From contig OAPG01000018.1 in the NCBI GenBank assembly GCA_900208305.1, positions 62,001 to 126,000 on the forward strand: 64,000 nucleotides of DNA, read 5' to 3'. The notes under the pieces were generated by a model that saw nothing but the letters and a program-made list of their open reading frames with translations, was not told the origin of the DNA and searched no databases. Of this stretch, positions 40,511 through 50,643 are shown in pieces. The position numbers and the translations under genes are program-made. The DNA comes from Melanopsichium pennsylvanicum (Eukaryota; Basidiomycota; Ustilaginomycetes; Ustilaginales). Positions within the stretch are counted from its first letter, which is position 1, and the number at the start of each line of letters is the position of its first letter.

Positions 40511-42619
40511 TGTGCTATGTGAGAAGCGGCCTGTAGAGAGGAAAAATGCATGTCGAACGAGGTTGATGATCGAAGATTGAAAGTGACGTTCGAATGTGCG
40601 GAATCAGATGCATATACCGGGCGCAGATTTGACGAAGATAGGAAGGGTGATGGGGCAGATAGATAGGATGGTCAGCAAGATGTCGCATATTGATCAAGGT
40701 CGTGTTTGCTGTGTGCAGTTGCGAGACAGCAGGTAAACAGTAGCCGTCAAATTCACAGCTGCGGGGAAAAACGCTCTAGGCCTTGACGCGAAACTGTGGA
40801 CACCGATGGCTGCGCCTTATATACGCTTGATGCACCTAGAAGCGGGTTCCGAGGCATGATCCAAGCGCCATCGCGCCGACATCCTAGCTTTGCATGCAAA
40901 CTTGTCCTCGTCCTGTACCACGCACTAGCTAGCCGTCGAAAATTCCTGCACCACTATGACATCGCCTACCGAGCCGGAAAGCGAACCGAGAGCCGCTTGA
41001 GTTCGACTACACCCTGCCTGCATCGACAAAACACCGCAGGTTGGGAACTAAATACTTACGGACAGAGGGAGAAGCTTAGTAGTGCTTGCTTTGGTACGAG
41101 AGATAAACCTGTTGATTCGGAACCTGAGTACTGAACTTAGGCAATCGGACTGCTCGGGTAGATGCCAACGTTATTGATGGCAAAGCTGCGCTGTTAATCG
41201 ACAAGATGTGAGGCGCCGATGTCAAGATCGCAAAGATAACCCCGCAAGAGCGAAAATATGATGTTCAATCGTATGGACGCTAAAGGTGGGTGAGTTGCGA
41301 CCAAAGATGCGAGATCCGCGTTGCTACTATGAAGAGAGTGCGTGCAGCTGTTGTCTGTTCGCTGAGAAGGGTATTTAGAAGAGATCGTAGACGAGAGAAA
41401 GGATGTGTAGACCCAAAGTTGACCGCGTGAATGAACGATGATGAGATTGGATCGACAAGAAAGCAACAAGAGGCGTATTGGTGTGATGTGGTAGATGAAT
41501 CCGCAGCTGAGCGTGAATGAAGCGATAACAGTCACAGCTGGGTGGGAAGATGATGGTGTGGAAAGTTTGACGATGAGCAAGAGGACCAGCGATAGACTCG
41601 GATTGCGATGCCGACGAGAGCTGCTTAGCCATTCCTGTTTGTCGCTTTCTCTGTGTGACTGTTTCTGAGTCTGTCTCGAGCCTCTCTCTGTTGGTTGAGT
41701 CTGTGTGATTTGCGAACGAGAAAAAGGGCCAAAAAGGGCCAGGCCAACTGGCCATGCCAGAGCAACAGCAGAATTTCAGGCTGGCACTTCCAAGCGCAAG
41801 ATGGGGGGCATTTCCGGCGTGTGGCGACACGAGACTGTCAACTGCTCTTTTCACTCAAACCTGCGCAGGCGGTTGAGCTGAGGGCATTTTAATGCAGCGT
41901 AACTAGCGGCGCGATGGCGGGTGCTACTTGCTTGGCTTCAGCTCCAACCTGCAGACGTGAATACTAAATATTAATTCACCTTCAATTCGGGTGTTCCGAC
42001 TTTCTAATCGATTATATTGAGTCGTGATCACTTTACTTTTCGATCTGTTTTCTTGCCAATACACCAAATACGCGGTCATTCAGGTCAAAGGCAACTTCGC
42101 AACATCTTCCGAATATTCAGAAAGTTACGGGCCTTCTAACAAATGAATTCGAACTCTAAGACTAACTACGTGCGCTGTTGAGCCTCACATTTTTCTTCTC
42201 AGTTCGAATTTTGAAAAACAAAAAGACACGCTGCGAAAGCAAACGCGTTGAACTCATATCTTCTCACACTAATAATAATTAGTTACTCTACTCTGCAACT
42301 TAGCTGAGTAGGAAAATCGAGGTCACGGCCCCAACAGAGCGCGCGCATGTACACAAGAAGAGGGCCCGCTCCCTTTCAACTTTACGATCATGACTGCAAC
42401 ATGAAAGCGTGACAGGAGCATGGATCACCTCTTTCTCATTCCAATCAAGAGCAAATGACAGATTTGGCCTTGGCCTCGGTCCGGCTGCAATTCCCTTCTC
42501 TTCATATCTTGTTCCAATACTATCTGGTGTTTGTGTAAAAAGTGTTGGCGCGCAAACATGATAAGTTTGCAATCACACGCAATCTTTCGTGCGTAGAAAA
42601 TCAGCAACAGCAAAAAGAT
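40511..42619. other. Intergenic region, PP1 promoter side
   Basis: No gene recognised over 2.1 kb. The open frame at 41375-41854 (-) has no motif and low-complexity composition. Sequence nearest PP1 should be its promoter. From about 41.95 kb it turns AT-rich with no features that I can name. Confidence 0.55.
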
Positions 42620-42722
42620 TACACGCGAGGGGAATCGAACCCCTGTCTTCTGCTCGCCAGATGTCCTGCGGCAAGAAACATCCATTGGAAGGCAGAAATA
42701 ATAACCATTATACGACACGTGT
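42620..42722 (-). tRNA. tRNA-Gly(TCC) with intron
   Basis: Acceptor ACACGTG/CGCGTGT (one G-T pair), T arm AGGGG-TTCGATT-CCCCT, anticodon stem TCTGC/GCAGA, loop CT-TCC-A. The anticodon is TCC (complement of 42687-42689). The intron follows A37 and is about 31 bases. Discriminator A; a T-run terminator follows on the minus strand. It shares all loop and arm sequences with the copy at 52886-52988 but the acceptor stems differ in several compensated pairs. Confidence 0.9.
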
Positions 42723-43445
42723 GCAAGTTCGCGATTTAGCTTGTGTAGCTTACGCTATACATACCCATAAGACTGTCTTCAGAGAGCTCATGAGTCGTCG
42801 AGTCTAGCCTGACTCGACGATAATGACTCCCGCAACTTATCGTCGAGGTCACACAGCTACCGATCGCCTTGATGCTGGCGGGCATGAGATCGGATCTGAG
42901 CGGTGAGTGTTACTTGCCGCGCATGCTTTTTCTGTGACATTGATGTTTTACGTTCGCTTTGTGCGCATGTCAGGCAAGATGTGGCTGGCAGCCATATTCT
43001 CTGATTTGGACGCTATAAGGACCCGCGAACCGTCATAATCGCTTTGGAGCTGTCCTAGCCACGATCGTTGAGCCACAGCTCTCTGACTCAAGGCTTTCCA
43101 TTCGCCATGAATGGTCAGCGAGAATCAGGTGAGCTGCGCTACGCTCTAACCGCCGGAGATGATTCACATCATCTTGCCGCAATTGAGAGAACAGTAGGTC
43201 CATGCATATCCTGTGCGGCAGCACATTTTTTTTTCATGCTCTTCGGCCACTTCTCTAAACCCCTTTTAAACAAAGATATCTCATATTTCATAACTACTTT
43301 CCGTGCCGTGGTTCAACGTAGCATGATGTGATACAGCCTGCTCGAGTGAGCAAAAATTAGTAGCAATGTTTTTTGATTACTGCCGTAGAATCTAGAGTGT
43401 GAGTGTCGAGTGAGTACGGTAACTGCAAGAGATGCAATTTTGGGT
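42723..43445. other. Intergenic region with a hairpin
   Basis: Upstream flank of the tRNA on the minus strand and 3' flank of ATP synthase subunit e. A 10-bp perfect stem (TCGTCGAGTC/GACTCGACGA, loop TAGCCT) occurs at 42795-42820. No gene seen. Confidence 0.6.
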
Positions 43446-44703
43446 TTACTTGCTCTCTTGTTCAAGCTTGGTCAAGAACTTTTCCAGGTCGAAAGCTGGG
43501 TTTTCGGGGTCCATGACGACTGCGAGTGGTGAAAGAGTGACGATAGAGAAGGCGTGGAAAAAGTTGAGTCAGTAAAGTGGTCTCGACGAAAGGCTTGATC
43601 GCTGGAGCCGGTGTTTATTACAGGGGCCAAGTTGATGACAAAGCAATGGACAGGCTTCAGGAGCCGACGGCAGCGCGCAGATAACGCCATGTCATATAGT
43701 ATAGCTGCAGCGGCGATGCATGCGAGGGAATGCACCGCCTTGGGATCGCCATCAGCTGAGGGCGGAGGCATCTCGATGTGTTCCAACCACTGCAGACATT
43801 CGGACTTCGCCTTGGGCATCATGGCTGATGATTGGGGCGATAGTAATCGCCGTGCCTGTCTGTGCCAGAAGCTCCTGACATTCCTTACAAGTGCGAGTCG
43901 AGCTGGAACTAGCCAGACTCGGATTCGGGATGCAGGTCGATAGCGACATGTCTTCGAGCAGCCCTGAATCATTCGATTGATACGTCGGAGAGCCGCGTGG
44001 CCCACGACTGCTTACTTCAGTTTGCGCTGCGTGCTACGCTTACTGTGCGCTGTTGCCCGTTCCCAAAATACTGCGAACGGCCGAGGGTCTGCAACAGAGT
44101 CTCGCAGGACCTTGTCGCCAACATCGCCGAACCTTTTTCGTTCAATGCCATTTCTTGCAAGACCTCCCGTTGCTTCGTAGACGTGCCCAGTGCTGTGTTC
44201 CTTATGCAGGCATTGTGATTGTATACTTACTTCCGGTAGAGCTCTGCTTGGCTACGAGACGGTTCTTGTAAGCCTCCTTTGCCTGCTGGATGAGATGCTC
44301 CTTGTGCTTGTATTCGGCATACGCAGCCTTAATGTCCTCCTTTGCTTGCAATGTCCTTCGGTGAAGGATACCGTACCCGATACCACCGACGAGGGCCGAG
44401 TAGCGGACCACCTGTTGGCAGCGAAAGGGTCATATGAGGGTACGATGAATCGTGTGGGGTTGCGAGAGCAGCATAGAGTGCAATATCGAGATTGTGTCGC
44501 GCATCGCGTGATATATCATTGGGAAAAGGCAAGAGAGAAAAGTTAGCATGCTAAAAGCAACGAAACAGTCTGTAGCTCGTTTGTGAGGGAGATCGGACAC
44601 CTTGAAAATAGGTGGTCATATTCAAAGTCGGTATGACGCATTTGCAGAGTGGCTATACCGTCGATGGCGTGATACTTACGTTCAAGACTGGAGAGCTCGA
44701 CAT
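43446..44703 (-). CDS. TIM11: ATP synthase subunit e, mitochondrial (three exons)
   Basis: Small inner-membrane subunit needed for dimerisation of F1Fo ATP synthase and cristae shape. Exons: 44703-44680 (MSSSPVLN), 44411-44231 and 43519-43446; all joins are in frame, giving 92 residues, the normal size. The single membrane helix (YSALVGGIGYGIL) holds the GxxxG dimerisation motif. A coiled, charged segment follows (AKEDIKAAYAEYKHKEHLIQ), and the last exon encodes the conserved end (DPENPAFDLEKFL). The first intron is 268 bp and the second 711 bp, longer than other introns in the window, and the coding portion is only 22% of the gene. Open frames inside the large intron look spurious. Gene identity rests on size, helix motif and domain order. 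Confidence 0.88.
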
Positions 44704-45960
44704 TATGTGTATGTATGTGTGTGTGTATGAAAATGGCGAACGAACGAACGAGTAGAAGAAAGACCTAGGGAAGGGATGTGAAAGAGGCCGAACTAGAACG
44801 AAAGCTTAGCACGATTGGGTGAGTGCCTTTTGTGACGCCAGCGATATGGATGATCGAGAGTAATGTTCAAGATGGTGTGGGAAAGATCAGACAATGTTGA
44901 AGACGATGCCAATCTCTGCAGCTTTGAAAGCACGGCGACGGCAGAGTGAAGAAGTATCGGCACATGGAACTGAGACTCTGATGATAGTGCGATTTCTAAA
45001 CTCTCGAGCCAAAAGGCCTAAACTTGGAAAAAGGACCGCTTCCGGTTCAAGCCTGCTGCTCAATTTCTTCCAGATGAGAGAGGATGCACATTTGCTTTGA
45101 ATCTTGAATGAAATTGCCTGTCGCTTCCGGTAATACCAAAATCTGGTGTGAATACAAACCACTTGGATTAAAATTGTATATCCCCGCGCCCCGAATTGAT
45201 TTTTTTCTGTGAGATCTACAATTGTGTCGTAAATCAAGTGGAGCTGCACCTTCAGACAGCGTCGGACCCTTGAGAGGGGCAAAGATTCAGACTGTTAGGC
45301 CGCATTCAGGTCGTCTTAAGAAAACGTTCACGCATCGTGTTGTTGTGAGCTGCGGCGTAGACCCCCTTCTTTCATGAGACTGTTTTGCTTTCTCATGAAG
45401 CGTCGATACTTTGCTTTCTCATGAAGCGTCGATACTACAGTTGCCTGCTTGGCGTCCGTTTGCCCTTTCGAGAACCTTGAATAAGCTCGAAGCACATTAA
45501 AATTTTGCCATACCTTGCGAACATGTCAAAGTGTCACGCAGCCTAGCACACAGTGTGGTAGGCGTCTCTCTGTCAAATTCTTTGCACGAGCAAGGCATGG
45601 AAGCAGGCGGCCTTTTCTGATCACTCAGAGCCGAATTTATTTAGTGCGTAGTTTCTGTGATTGTGCGCAGGTCAGGTGGTGCGAGTCAAGTTGAAATTGG
45701 AAGGGCAAGAAAGCCAGACGGCCGAAAGGACTAGCACTCAACAGAGCGGGGGAGGAGCAGCACTCGACTCGAGTTTGAGAGCCCAACCTACCAGAGTCTC
45801 CTGCGCGAAGAAGAAGCACACAGCTGGCTTCTTGCGTCGGTGGTGTTCGCTTGATTGGTATCCTGGCCGTCATCACCGTCGTCTCTGTTCTCTACCATAC
45901 TATCTCGATCCTATCGTTCCGGCCCCTTTCCGTTACCTCTTCCTCCTTTCGATATTCAAG
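44704..45960. other. Divergent intergenic region, ATP synthase e and NAC-beta
   Basis: Between two divergent genes, so it should contain both promoters. It contains a perfect 26-bp tandem duplication at 45384-45435 and a TG-rich run at 44707-44727. The last 300 bp are likely the 5' UTR of NAC-beta. No additional gene recognised. Confidence 0.6.
45384..45435. repeat. Perfect 26-bp tandem duplication
   Basis: Two exact copies (TTTGCTTTCTCATGAAGCGT plus CGATAC) at 45384-45409 and 45410-45435. No mismatch, so recent. Confidence 0.95.
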
Positions 45961-47150
45961 ATGGTTCTCAACCAGGAAAAGCTCGCCAAGCTCCAGGCTG
46001 CCAGCCGAACCGGTACGTTTCATCCAATCATTGAAGGAGCTGGAGCAGAAAGCGTCCCGAGACCTCCACGAGCGCAAGCTAGACCTACAAGTTTCACCAA
46101 CAGCCGCGATGCTGTCGGCTCTGCGTACTGCTAGCTACCGAACATTGCCTTACTAACTGCGCTTTATTCTGTCCCTCTATTTCTCTCTCGTCACATCATC
46201 TCCAAACGCCTCGTGCATCATCATCATCTCTTCAACTTTCGTCTACTTGGTCCCATCTTTTCTTACGCCCCTCCATTCTCTGATCTCCATCCCGCTGCTG
46301 TATTGCGAATCCGCTACTCGTACACGGTCTCGCACACTTGTTCTTCTCGCAACCCTTCGAACCATGGTGCTCGAATTGCGCTACAACAGGCGGTAAGGGT
46401 ACCCCTCGTCGCAAGATGGCTCCAAAGCCCAAGGGCCCCGGAGGCGAAGACCCCAAGCTCCAGGCTGCACTCAAGAAGCTCCAGGTTGAGCCTGTCTCCG
46501 GTATCGAGGAAGTCAACATGTTCAAGGAGGACGGCAACGTCCTTCACTTCTCGGCCCCCAAGGGTAAGTTCAAGCGTCGCAGCAGCAGCAGCACACAATT
46601 CCGAGGGAGACGCATTCTGCCACTCGGGAATCATCGAACTGTACACCCTCAGCCCAGCTTGATTTGTCGTCACCTTGCGAGATGCAACGAGCATGCTTCA
46701 GTACAGTAAAACTGGGATCTGGACGGTACAGCACGGGAGAAGGAAGCGGGGCAAGTGGACCGGGCCAATCTTGAGAATGCGCTCAGATGCACAAATCAGC
46801 AATTAAGTAGATTGACGTACTAACACGCCGCACCTTTGACCTATGCTCCTCAATCTTTTGATTTCACAGTTCACGGCCTCCCCTCTTCCAACACCTTCGC
46901 CGTCTACGGCAACGGTGTCGACAAGGAGCTCACCGAACTCGTGCCCGGTATCCTTAACCAGCTCGGCCCTGACTCGCTCGCTTCGCTCCGCAAGCTCGCT
47001 GAATCTTACCAGGCCATGAACGCTCAACACGCCGCTTCGCAAGCTGTTGCCGGTGCTGGCTCCAAGGACGACGACGATGACGTACCTGACGTCGTTCAGA
47101 ACTTTGACGAGGCCGACAAGAAGGAGACCGAGGTCGACAAGCTCGACTAA
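45961..47150 (+). CDS. EGD1: Nascent polypeptide-associated complex subunit beta (three exons)
   Basis: Ribosome-bound chaperone subunit (Egd1/BTF3) that pairs with NAC-alpha. Exons: 45961-46012, 46390-46563, 46870-47150. Splices G|GTACGT...CAG and AAGG|GTAAGT...CAG keep frame, giving 168 residues. N terminus [20 protein letters not shown] is the conserved ribosome-binding start with its basic patch. The NAC domain follows ([20 protein letters not shown], then [14 protein letters not shown]). The acidic C-terminal tail ([11 protein letters not shown] followed by NFDE) matches the family. Both introns interrupt within the short N-terminal/NAC region and are 377 and 306 bp. Confident call. Confidence 0.95.
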
Positions 47151-47657
47151 ATGCAGCGCATCACCCACTTTCAGCAGCATTCTTTTTCGCACGATTCTGG
47201 TTCGTAATGCATCACTTAGCCAGCTTTGTACCATTTAGGGCATCTTGTTTTCAGGCTTTGTTTCCCTTCATTTCGTAGCCATCCGTCTGCACTCAAAAAT
47301 TTCACAGGTCGATGTACAAGAAACAAATGCACGCATCATGGTTCGCTAGCGAGGGCGTACGAGTATCAGCTCGTGAATCTAGACAGCGGGGAAGATTGAC
47401 AGTCGGCACGCGACGGCCTGTCTTCTGTCTCGGTGGAATGTGAATGTGCTCCCAATCGTGTTAACTCGTTGTTGGGCACAAGCCGTTCAAAGCATCACAT
47501 TGTGACGTTGTGTGCTTATTTTTAGGTTTTCCGCCTTCGCATTGCCACACCCGCTGGAACAATATGAGCGGTTCGAGAGTGCCTCCATGTGATGTGATTT
47601 CAGAGCCAGAAGGCAATAGCTTCGGACTCTCCGATCGGGCAGTGCTACATTCAATCT
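47151..47657. other. Convergent intergenic region
   Basis: 3' flanks of NAC-beta and the glutathione S-transferase gene. No gene seen. Confidence 0.7.
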
Positions 47658-48344
47658 CTAATCGCAAATGCTGAATTCGTGTGTGCCGCCCTTCTCCAAC
47701 ACCCCTTGATACGATGGCAGATTAGCCAGCCTCTTCAGCCAAGCCACTGTATTTGGCCAATTATCCTTGTCTTTCCTATCATTCGTGATCCCGGTGTCCA
47801 TCCAGAAGGTATATTCTGCGCTGAAAGCACACATGATGTCTGCCGCGGTCAATCTTCCCCCTACCAGGTAGTTTTCATTCTTCAGAGCACCTTCCAAGAG
47901 GTTGAGGTTGTTCTGGATGTTGCCAGTCATCTTGTCCTCGATATCCCTTGCTGTACTTTCATCCGTAAACCACCTCGGATAGATGGTAGCCAAAGTATGC
48001 ACCATCATGCCCTCGCTAAAGCTGATCCAGCTTTCGATATCTCCGCGTTCTTGCCAGTTGTCAGGGGCTCCAAGAAGGTCGCTTTTACCACTCTGCGACC
48101 CATAGCGTTCCACGAGGTACCTGACAATAGCGGCACTCTCGCCAAGCTTGACATCGCTATCGACGAGGTAAGGAGATTTGCCGAGAGGGTTGCCAGAGTC
48201 GGCCTTCATCGATGGCTCTGCTCGCTTGCCTTCAATACGATTATAATGCTTCAGCGTGTACGGCAGCTCGAGCTCCTCGAGAGTCCATGCCACACGGAAT
48301 GCTCGGGAGTTTTCGAGGAAGTAGAGCGTGCGATTCTCCGCCAT
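47658..48344 (-). CDS. Glutathione S-transferase (Gtt1-like)
   Basis: Single exon, 228 residues. N-terminal thioredoxin-like domain: ENSRAFRVAWTLEELELPY with a serine near the start as probable catalytic residue, then GKSPYLVDSD and GESAAIVRYLVERYG, whose E-S pair contacts glutathione. The C-terminal helical domain runs through LVGGRLTAADIMCAF. It is close in style to yeast Gtt1 (membrane-associated detoxifying GST) and bacterial-type fungal GSTs, but lacks a hydrophobic tail. The start MAENRTLY at 48344 is preferred to an upstream in-frame codon since it begins at the first beta strand. It probably conjugates electrophiles; substrates unknown. Confidence 0.92.
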   Translation of the reverse strand: MAENRTLYFLENSRAFRVAWTLEELELPYTLKHYNRIEGKRAEPSMKADSGNPLGKSPYLVDSDVKLGESAAIVRYLVERYGSQSGKSDLLGAPDNWQERGDIESWISFSEGMMVHTLATIYPRWFTDESTARDIEDKMTGNIQNNLNLLEGALKNENYLVGGRLTAADIMCAFSAEYTFWMDTGITNDRKDKDNWPNTVAWLKRLANLPSYQGVLEKGGTHEFSICD

Positions 48345-49154
48345 GGTTGAGATGGTCGATTGGTGATTGCAGATGCGGCAGAAGGAGTTTGTAGATAAGA
48401 GCCACTTAGACTTTTGAGAAAGAAGGTGGATGTTTGTTTTAATGAAGCAATCTGACGTTGGTCTGCTCGTCGTTCTCACTAGATCAGCTGACCCAGTCCT
48501 TCACGTCCTTGCTGGGTGAGATGCAGGGAAAGCTGGTCTCGCAGAGCAACATGAGGAGCATTCGGCATCTCAGGTTGTTTCAGATTGGGGGAGTGAAGGT
48601 CCGGTCGCCGACTTCAGACATGTGGGAAAGTGTCACGGTCTCGAGCCAAGAAATGCTTCCCAAATCTCGCTGAAAAAGGCGGGGCACACCTTCGCGTCTT
48701 ATTCACGAACCTTAACGCAATGACACTAAGAGGGGGCCATTGCCGTCCGTCCTCGCCTTTCTACACAAATGAAGCCTTCCTTCTCAGCTGATGGGTAGGC
48801 AAGTCTGGTATGCTCCTCGCACAGACCAAGCAGACAATGTCTCAAGTCAACCAGACCATCGGATATGTTCGACCCGTATGGCCTTGAATGGGATCACTCT
48901 CGTGCACCGCCACCTTGATCCCAATGACATCAACAGGGATGCTGTTCAAAGGTCCGACTTCGAGCGCTGATTGCTTCTGAGGTCGGCTTTCGTGGCCAAG
49001 TAAAGAGCTCCAACTCTTCCGACAGAGCACAACACTGATCTTACTTATCATGGGAACGATCATCATGCATGACTCGAGTCAAACAGCGATGCGTCCTGCT
49101 GCATTGTCAGGTTTCGATTCATTTCTTTGATAGAGGCTGTATACATTGCCAAAG
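48345..49154. other. Intergenic region between GST promoter and RIB4 terminator
   Basis: Both flanking genes lie on the minus strand; this is the GST promoter and the lumazine synthase 3' flank. Short open frames lack motifs. Nothing further seen. Confidence 0.6.
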
Positions 49155-49877
49155 CTAAGCGAGCTTGCCCTCGGCCCATCTGTTGGTCTTGAGAGCCATT
49201 CTGAAACGGAAAGGAAGATGGGAGGTACATGATAGGTCAGTTAGCTTGTCTTGTCGTACACCAATCCGCGATTTAGCATGGAGCAATACTCACTCGACAG
49301 CAGCCGAACCCCAGTCCAGACCGTGGTTGTGGCCCTTGTTTGCACCCCTACCGACGCCGCTCCTCTCCAGAGCCTGATCCTCCGTCAATGCGGTCAGTAC
49401 GCCGAGAATGACGGGTACACCAGTGTCCAATCCGACGCGCATCAACCCCGAGCAGCACGACTCGGAAATGTACTCAAAGTGCATGGTGGAACCCTTGATC
49501 AAGACACCGATTCCGATGACTGCGTCCAACGCTGCTTTGCTTGCCTTTCCGCTTGACCCAGCAACTGGTGTAGATGGCTTGGTGTTGTCGTCGAGAAGAG
49601 ATGTGGCACCCATCAAGTCGGACACGTTGGACGAAGCCTGGACCTGGGAGGCCGAGATGAGGCGAGAAACGCCGAATGGGAGCTCCCAGGAGCCAGGCAC
49701 AGATTCAATGACGATGTTCTCGGGCTTTACACCAGCCTTGGTGATGTTTTCGACACATCCTTTAACGAGGGGAGTGATGCATTCTTCGTTCCATCGTGCG
49801 TGAACAATGCCGATGCGGAGATTTCCAGCACCAGGGAAAGAAGCGGGAGCCGGGGCGGGTCCTTTGATGCTAGCCAT
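49155..49877 (-). CDS. RIB4: Lumazine synthase (riboflavin pathway), two exons
   Basis: 6,7-dimethyl-8-ribityllumazine synthase, the penultimate step of riboflavin biosynthesis. Exon 1 is 49877-49294 and exon 2 49200-49155; GTCGA|GTGAGT and TTTCAG join in frame, giving 209 residues. Visible motifs are RIGIVHARWNEE, VPGSWELPFG, GVLIKGSTMHFEYI (catalytic His region), and GLDTGVPVILGVLT, and NHGLDWG near the end. The family norm in yeast is about 170 residues: the extra length is an insertion of about 35-40 mostly Ser/Ala/Pro residues between ISASQVQ and the ALDAVIGIGVLIKG strand. The last 15 codons (ending WAEGKLA) lie in the small exon 2, separated by 93 bp. Confidence 0.96.
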
Positions 49878-50643
49878 TTTGAAAGCTGTCGGGTAATGAG
49901 TGTCAGGGACCTAGTAGCGAAGAGTGTAGCTAATATGGATACGGGCAAGGAGTCTGCGGGCCGACTTCGTATGAAAAGAAGTTTGAAGGACAAGGCTGTG
50001 TACGTGAAGTGCTACAATAGTCCACCCTTATTGTCCGTACATCACGAGCCATGAGCCGCTTTCAGCAATGAATATACCCGGACCGCGGGTCCAGAGCGAA
50101 GCATATGGTGTGATCGGATCGAGAAACGGCATTCAACTGAATCCCGATCCTGCCCATTTAGAAGAATAAATCGGCTTCCCTCGGTGAATTGTCTTCGGAC
50201 GTGATGGTCTGTCACCATCGCTCGACTGCCTATCAAGCGTCGGTTGATCTGGCTCATATGACTATATAATTGGCATTTGTGTCAGTGGGCAATCTGTCGA
50301 CCTTTGACCTTACGTCTGCAACTAGTTGAATCGGCAAAGAGACAACCTTCCCTAAAAAAGGTGACTCTCGACGGTAAGTATTCTGCTCCGAATTGTGATT
50401 GCTATTGCACAGAATCAGATCTAACAATCTTACCGAGCAGGGCACCGGAAGTCGCAACTCACGCAACCGACTATTCTAAACCCAAAGACTACTGCCTCTT
50501 GCCCCGTCAGTGTTCTGTGTCACAAGCATTCACACCTCACCAATCCTCTACAACGCTGTGTGCTGTACAAGACCTTCCTCTGATCTTTGCCCTCGCCTCT
50601 TGCACAGCAGTTCCTCCCCCGCACTCCACCATCGCTATCCAGC
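49878..50643. other. Divergent intergenic region with a probable 5' UTR intron
   Basis: Promoters of RIB4 (-) and the hydrolase gene (+). A plausible 67-base intron sits at 50374-50440 (donor GTAAGT, branch-like TCTAAC, acceptor GAGCAG) in the 5' leader of the hydrolase gene. Nothing coding recognised. Confidence 0.5.

Noticed and set aside
41375..41854. 159-codon minus-strand open frame upstream of PP1
   Set aside because: No motif, biased composition, and it begins with an arbitrary upstream codon; probably chance.
42795..42820. Hairpin with ATGAGTCG and GACTCGAC words resembling part of tRNA-Gly(GCC)
   Set aside because: No acceptor or T arm follows, so it is not a tRNA; kept only as a hairpin in the intergenic entry.
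43611..43943. Open frame within the large intron of the ATP synthase e gene
   Set aside because: No motif, and overlapping open frames on both strands point to chance.
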